In this document: positions 59,901 through 64,000 of the stretch, in pieces
Position numbering within the stretch: position 1 is the first letter of the stretch
Layout: every line of letters begins with the position of its first letter
NCBI RefSeq assembly: GCF_009730915.1
Contig: NC_052482.1
Location: 496,001-560,000 of the forward strand
Source of the DNA: Dioscorea cayenensis subsp. rotundata
Lineage: Eukaryota > Streptophyta > Magnoliopsida > Dioscoreales > Dioscoreaceae
Length of the DNA: 64,000 nucleotides
Direction: 5' to 3'
Position numbers and translations under genes: made by a program
Notes under the pieces: generated by a model
Databases searched by the model: none
Told to the model about the DNA's origin: nothing
Seen by the model: only the letters and a program-made list of their open reading frames with translations

Positions 59901-62725
59901 AACCACAGTATAGAAATGTTAAAAAATGTAGAAGAGAAAGTACAATCAGGAACTTCCAATAAAAGAAGAAACAAAATTAAAATCACCATATGTATGAGCA
60001 CCCCGTAGGCTCCTGAAAGCTAAGAGCCACCTCTGTCGAGAGCTCTGGATCTCGCCATGAAATGATTGTGTCTAAAGAAAAATCAGAAATTTGAAAATAA
60101 TGATCAGTACAAACAAAGGCATTCATGAAGAACAACACATTCATACCTTCTTGCTTTCTGTATATCTCATCTGAAGAGATGCGATGAGAAATTAAGGTAT
60201 TATGATCTTCCTCATCAATCACAATCAATCCTAAATCCTCTGATCTCTGAGAACACAAAAAAGATAAAAAATAAAATTATGAAATGATAAATATAAAATA
60301 TAAAACAAAGTATCAAAGGACCTATTACTGATCAAGGAAATCTCAAAAGACACAAACGAGAATCATACAGTTAAATCAACAAATTAGAACAAATTGCAGA
60401 AAGTGACACACTATGTTAGTTTCAGACCAATGAAAGTGACACACTATGATTACAGTCTCAATAGGGAGACAAAAAAATAACCCAGTACACAAAAGTTATT
60501 GCACAATGTGGCATCTGAAGTGGTAGCCAATTCTTCACAAATTCTACAAAGAAGTTGATGATTAAAGCCAATTGCACAATCTCCAACAAAGGAACTCCTA
60601 AGTGATAAACATATCTTTAGAAAAATCAATGATAGCAAAAGCCACATGGAGAAATGCAAAACCTCTCAAATTTCTTTCAGGATGGAAATTGGTACAATCC
60701 ATTAGGGTATACCTAACGATTGGTCATTATTATATACTCTATCCAACTGACACAACAGTTTGTTGCCAAATAAAGAAGAGTTGTGAACTTAACAACACGG
60801 TCAAGATCAAAAATCATTCACAATTTTGGAAATGTAGGTAAAGCATCAAAAGATTTCACAATTTCACAATAATGAACTGTAGAACAACAAAAGTTAAAAG
60901 AAACAAAACATCGGAGATTCCCCTAAACATGCATGTAAATTCAAAACATGAAACGCGGGTATAACAAAATCATGTAAATAAGACCAACACATTGAAGCAC
61001 TTTACCTCTAAATAATCGACAGAAACATGTCCAGTTCCCTTGTCATCCCATTTTCCATCATGTTTCAATTGGTACACCTTTACACGCTGAATATATAGAT
61101 ATCAGTCAGAACAATAATATGACATATTCAAACAAATAGAATACCTAGATATAAGCACAAAAGGCAATCGAATGTAGATGATGCTAAGAAAAATTATATC
61201 ACAGTAAAAAAGATAACCAAAAAATTACTCAGAGAAGATGATGAAAGAGCAGCAAAACTTGATAACAGAAATAAGCGTTCCCTGAAGGGCTAGGAAGCAC
61301 ATGTCAAGAAAAACATCTGAGGACATTCAAAACCTAAACTGCCAACTCAAATAACAAAATTCGTCAATTGGAATAAGCGCATTGTCATCACCTCAAAAGT
61401 TTAGATGTGTTACTGAAACAGTCCAAAAAGGACAAACAATGTATGGCATGTAGGGCAAACCATGTATGTCATCAACCTCCAAAAAAAGCATGCATTATGC
61501 ACTACTGAAACGATCCAAAAAACACATTGTCATTTGTCATCACCTCAAAATTTTAAATGTGCGATTGAAACGATCCAAAAAGGGCAAACCATGTATCAAA
61601 ACTATTATGGCAGTTCAGATTTGATCAAGAGATACAATTTCAGTATAGGAGTAATAAATAGCTCCTTGACTGAAAAACTAGATTAAAGTTCTCAAGTAAA
61701 CAATATCACTGAGTATGCAGATCCAGCTCCACTAAGATCAACATGCTCTACTTTACCTTCTTGAAACGATCCAAAAAGGGACACGCCCTGTAATTCCGAT
61801 GCATAATGTGCAACTCCAAACATATGGATTATACCTAGCCATATAAATATGCTTCTTAATGCATTATAGAAGTTTCATGCACAAAACATTAAATTTCAAA
61901 AAATTTCCATTTACTTCAAATTGTGAATATGATGTAATCCAGGCCAAAGAATGTTCAAAGTACACTAGAGTACATGTCACTTTGAAAGACTCAACACTTA
62001 GATCTAAATCACAATGTTCGCCTGGTATCCAGCAAAAGGGCAGAACTTACAGTCAAACATTACAAATGAATTTAGCCAACCATGCCAAAAAATCCTACTA
62101 AAGCAATCCACCTCTAAATACTAGCGGGCACTATTAGTCAAAAACAACCCCTTGAGACTCACACATAATCATTGAAAGAGAACTTGAACCTCACTTCCAA
62201 CGGAAATCCATTGATTACTTCACTAAGAATCTGGCAAGCAACAGCATACTTCTTATGTGATCCTGATTCCATCCACACACATACACACGCGCGCGCACAA
62301 AATAAAAACAACAACAACTTAATTCGCATAAGGTGTTTATCAATTTAGTCTTGCCACTCTATTAACTAACAAGAATCTCAAGTTACACTTCAAATTCAAC
62401 TATCGAAATTACAACTCTCCTGAACTCACCCAGTAATATAAAAGACCGGGATTAAAAAAAAACAACAACAACAACAAAATAACCCCCCCCAAAAAGGCGC
62501 AGCAAGCGAGCATAAGAAATCAAAATTCAACAACTGACAAGAATTACTCTCTGAATCCGCATACAAAAGGAGCATACAAATGAAACAACAAATCCAACAG
62601 AATCAATCAAATCTAGGGCATCAAAATAAACCAATATTTCAAGAAAAACCAAACCAACAGAAACCCTAGACAACACCAACCTGCATCGAATTAATAGAAC
62701 CATTAGCCTTCCCCTGCTCCCCCAT
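45640..62725 (-). CDS. PP4R3: Serine/threonine protein phosphatase 4 regulatory subunit 3 (SMEK/PSY2)
   Basis: Minus strand, 24 in-frame exons: 62725-62681, 61086-61006, 60246-60147, 60071-59987, 59885-59836, 59748-59683, 57983-57904, 56026-55967, 53899-53800, 52430-52363, 52285-52217, 52134-52057, 51976-51881, 50922-50852, 49920-49843, 49729-49636, 49102-49004, 48350-48133, 48044-47930, 47134-47003, 46913-46806, 46659-46550, 46477-46376 and 46135-45640; 866 residues. Order: N-terminal EVH1/PH-like domain (VKVYQLKHDGKWDDKGTGHV, ISWRDPELSTEVALSFQEP), SMEK helical region (FKEAIPIKDPLVLSKIHQTY, DEATIASLSAIIQANNATVV), then a disordered acidic tail (VDYEDDDDEDDDYNPPPRKP) with basic clusters suited to nuclear import. 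This subunit directs PP4 to substrates such as phospho-H2AX, and in plants also to microRNA-processing factors. The conserved exon between 53800 and 52430 (ILLNS...IMDIIGSLEY) is missing or broken; skipping it keeps the frame. Confidence 0.92.
53645..53710 (-). pseudogene. Stop-containing relic of a conserved PP4R3 exon
   Basis: Behind a good acceptor (CACTTGCAG) the minus strand begins TTCTTCTCAACAGC, exactly the expected continuation (I)LLNS. After that the frame meets TGA TAG. The GAATTTGACATGAGC and GAGCCTTGGATA pieces resemble the DEFIMD and SLEY codons with indels. It ends at TTG|GTTCTC, so it is 66 nt long instead of the expected roughly 78. Confidence 0.6.
53943..53980. repeat. (TA)n microsatellite in a PP4R3 intron
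   Basis: Nearly perfect AT dinucleotide run just beyond the 53899-53800 exon. Confidence 0.85.
54626..54923. mobile_element. MITE-like inverted-repeat element in a PP4R3 intron
   Basis: Left end GGGCTTGTTTGGATGAGCTT; right end inverse GGCCTCGTTTGGGTTGGCTT. About 298 bp, non-coding, with internal GCTTTTT/AAAAAGC palindromes. TAT lies on both sides, which may be a 3-bp target duplication. The GGGCTTGTTTGG end is common in plant MITEs. Confidence 0.75.
62660..62670 (-). promoter_or_regulatory. Telo-box in PP4R3 intron 1
   Basis: AAACCCTAGA (plus strand) lies 10-20 bases beyond the exon 1 donor. A second AAAACCCTAG is at 62898-62907 in the leader or promoter. Confidence 0.5.
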
Positions 62726-62816
62726 CGCCCACGCTCCGGGACCCAAACTCACGCGCCAAGAAAGAACACCCCACGCCACGGCGCCGACAACGGGTAGATG
62801 ACAACACGTACCTTAA

Positions 62817-62849
62817 AAAGAAGAAGAAGAAGAAGAAGAAGAAGAAGAG
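62817..62849. repeat. (GAA)n microsatellite in the PP4R3 leader
   Basis: About ten GAA units (CTT on the transcribed strand) upstream of the PP4R3 ATG; CT-rich leaders are common in plants. Confidence 0.8.
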
Positions 62850-64000
62850 AAGCGTATGAAGAGGAGAGATGATTGCTAAAAGCTCGATGAAGGATCGAAA
62901 ACCCTAGCAATGGCGTCGCGAAAGCCCTCTTCTCTCTTCTCTCTTTGCCCTCGCTATCGTTTTGGTCTCTCTCTCTCTCGCGAGAGAATGCGACGGGCTA
63001 TTCTATTATTAGTGGCGGGCTTCAACATAAATGCCCTTTGAGTTTGAGAATATTACAGTAATGCCCTTAGGAGATAAGCCAGGCCTTTTATTATTAATTA
63101 TTATTTATATTATTATTTTTGGTTTATTGCGTTTTAGTCCCTGTGAAAATGCAATATAATATTAATTTTAGTTTGAGATGCTTGTGGACTCAATTTAGTC
63201 ACTGTGAAGATTATATTCTTTTTATTAAGTATTAATTTAAATTAAATTTTTTTACTGATTAGTAATATGTATATATGTGTGTTAGTATTTAAATTTTTTA
63301 TTATGAGTATTTATCTGAATAATTAAATGTTCTTAAACAAAATTTGAGACTATGGTCAAATAAAATATACTCTAAAGTTTAATTTAGATTGTGTTTTTTT
63401 TTTCACAAAATATATGTATAAATAGATAATTTGACGTGCCACGATGACTTAATTAATTTTGATTAAAATTAAATTATCGCAATATATGGACTTTCTTGTT
63501 GAAGTATGTTAATAAAATAGTGTGTCAAGTAATTACTGAAGTGCATTAAAAATGTATGTCAAGTGATTTGTTAGCATTATCAATATATAAATATATAAGT
63601 AATACACTTTCTTGACAATGTTTACAGTGAGTGACTGAATGTTATATTGAATTGAAAAAAAAAATATATAGGTTGGTTGGTTTAAAAAAAAAATCGAAAT
63701 AGTGAAAATAAGGATATACTGCTATGATTAGAGGGTCACTGTTGAGATTACCTCACAACTGTATGTTTTCACTTTACATTGGTCATATGTAGTGTTGTTG
63801 GCAGCACTATAGATAAAATTGTTGATCGCTTCATTGTTCACACAACTAGATGATGTGCAGCTATTGGATTCAAATCTAACAAGTGATATGCAGATATTAA
63901 TAGAATTCTTATCTACAGGTCTCCATAAAAGACTGGTTCATATATATTATTATTTTTAAGTGCTTTTTTCCTCCCAAAAGAATTATAATATTCAAACCTC
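62850..64000. other. PP4R3 promoter and AT-rich spacer to the window end
   Basis: A CT-rich core near 62920-62990 (CTCTCTCTCTCGCGAGAG) marks the likely PP4R3 promoter. From about 63080 the sequence is very AT-rich with no gene seen. Confidence 0.5.

Noticed and set aside
62910-63041. Plus-strand ORF MASRKPSSLFSLCPRYRFGL... divergent from PP4R3
   Set aside because: Only 43 codons, in the CT-rich promoter of PP4R3; no splice support or similarity.

Overview
This is nuclear DNA of a flowering plant. Genes carry many GT-AG introns embedded in AT-rich sequence, and several families are plant-specific (WRKY, GRAS, nicotianamine synthase, plastid OEP16, S1-type bZIP). The first gene is GC-rich at its 5' end and AT-rich at its 3' end, a gradient often seen in monocots, but the sequence alone does not fix the species. 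I rebuilt exon models by hand from splice signals, reading frame and protein family memory; no alignments were run.

Layout, left to right. (1) 3-1715 (+): single-exon conserved plant protein, probably plastid-targeted and cut by the window edge, followed by a decayed coding relic near 2.1-2.6 kb. (2) 5071-7502 (+): INO80 complex subunit B (IES2-like), with a 5'UTR intron and a telomere-like motif in the leader. (3) 11182-11898 (-): small group IIe WRKY factor. (4) 12472-15316 (-): tail-anchored ER ubiquitin-conjugating enzyme of the UBC32/UBE2J type. (5) 17262-18974 (+): GRAS regulator without a DELLA region. (6) 20187-21158 (-): nicotianamine synthase. (7) 24753-31291 (-): 14-exon chloroplast glutamyl endopeptidase (S9D) with a duplicated copy of its transit-peptide exon in intron 1. 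(8) 34995-35432 (-): S1 bZIP factor with a sucrose-control uORF in its leader. (9) 39071-40310 (-): a small four-exon gene with exons too short for ordinary ORF scans. (10) 41367-44545 (-): OEP16-2 type plastid outer-envelope channel with three G-boxes upstream. (11) 45640-62725 (-): PP4 regulatory subunit 3 (SMEK/PSY2), with one conserved exon replaced by a stop-containing relic.

The genes do not form a pathway; this is ordinary gene-dense euchromatin. Mobile DNA is limited to small non-autonomous elements: a 1.02-kb hAT element with an exact 8-bp target duplication, two other inverted-repeat elements, and two SINE candidates. Several local tandem duplications (about 40-152 bp) lie in introns and flanks.

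The strongest items for a second look are the SC-uORF, the stop-containing exon in PP4R3, the duplicated first exon of the glutamyl endopeptidase, the hidden four-exon gene, and a likely GC-AG intron in the INO80B gene. I found no convincing new multi-gene system.
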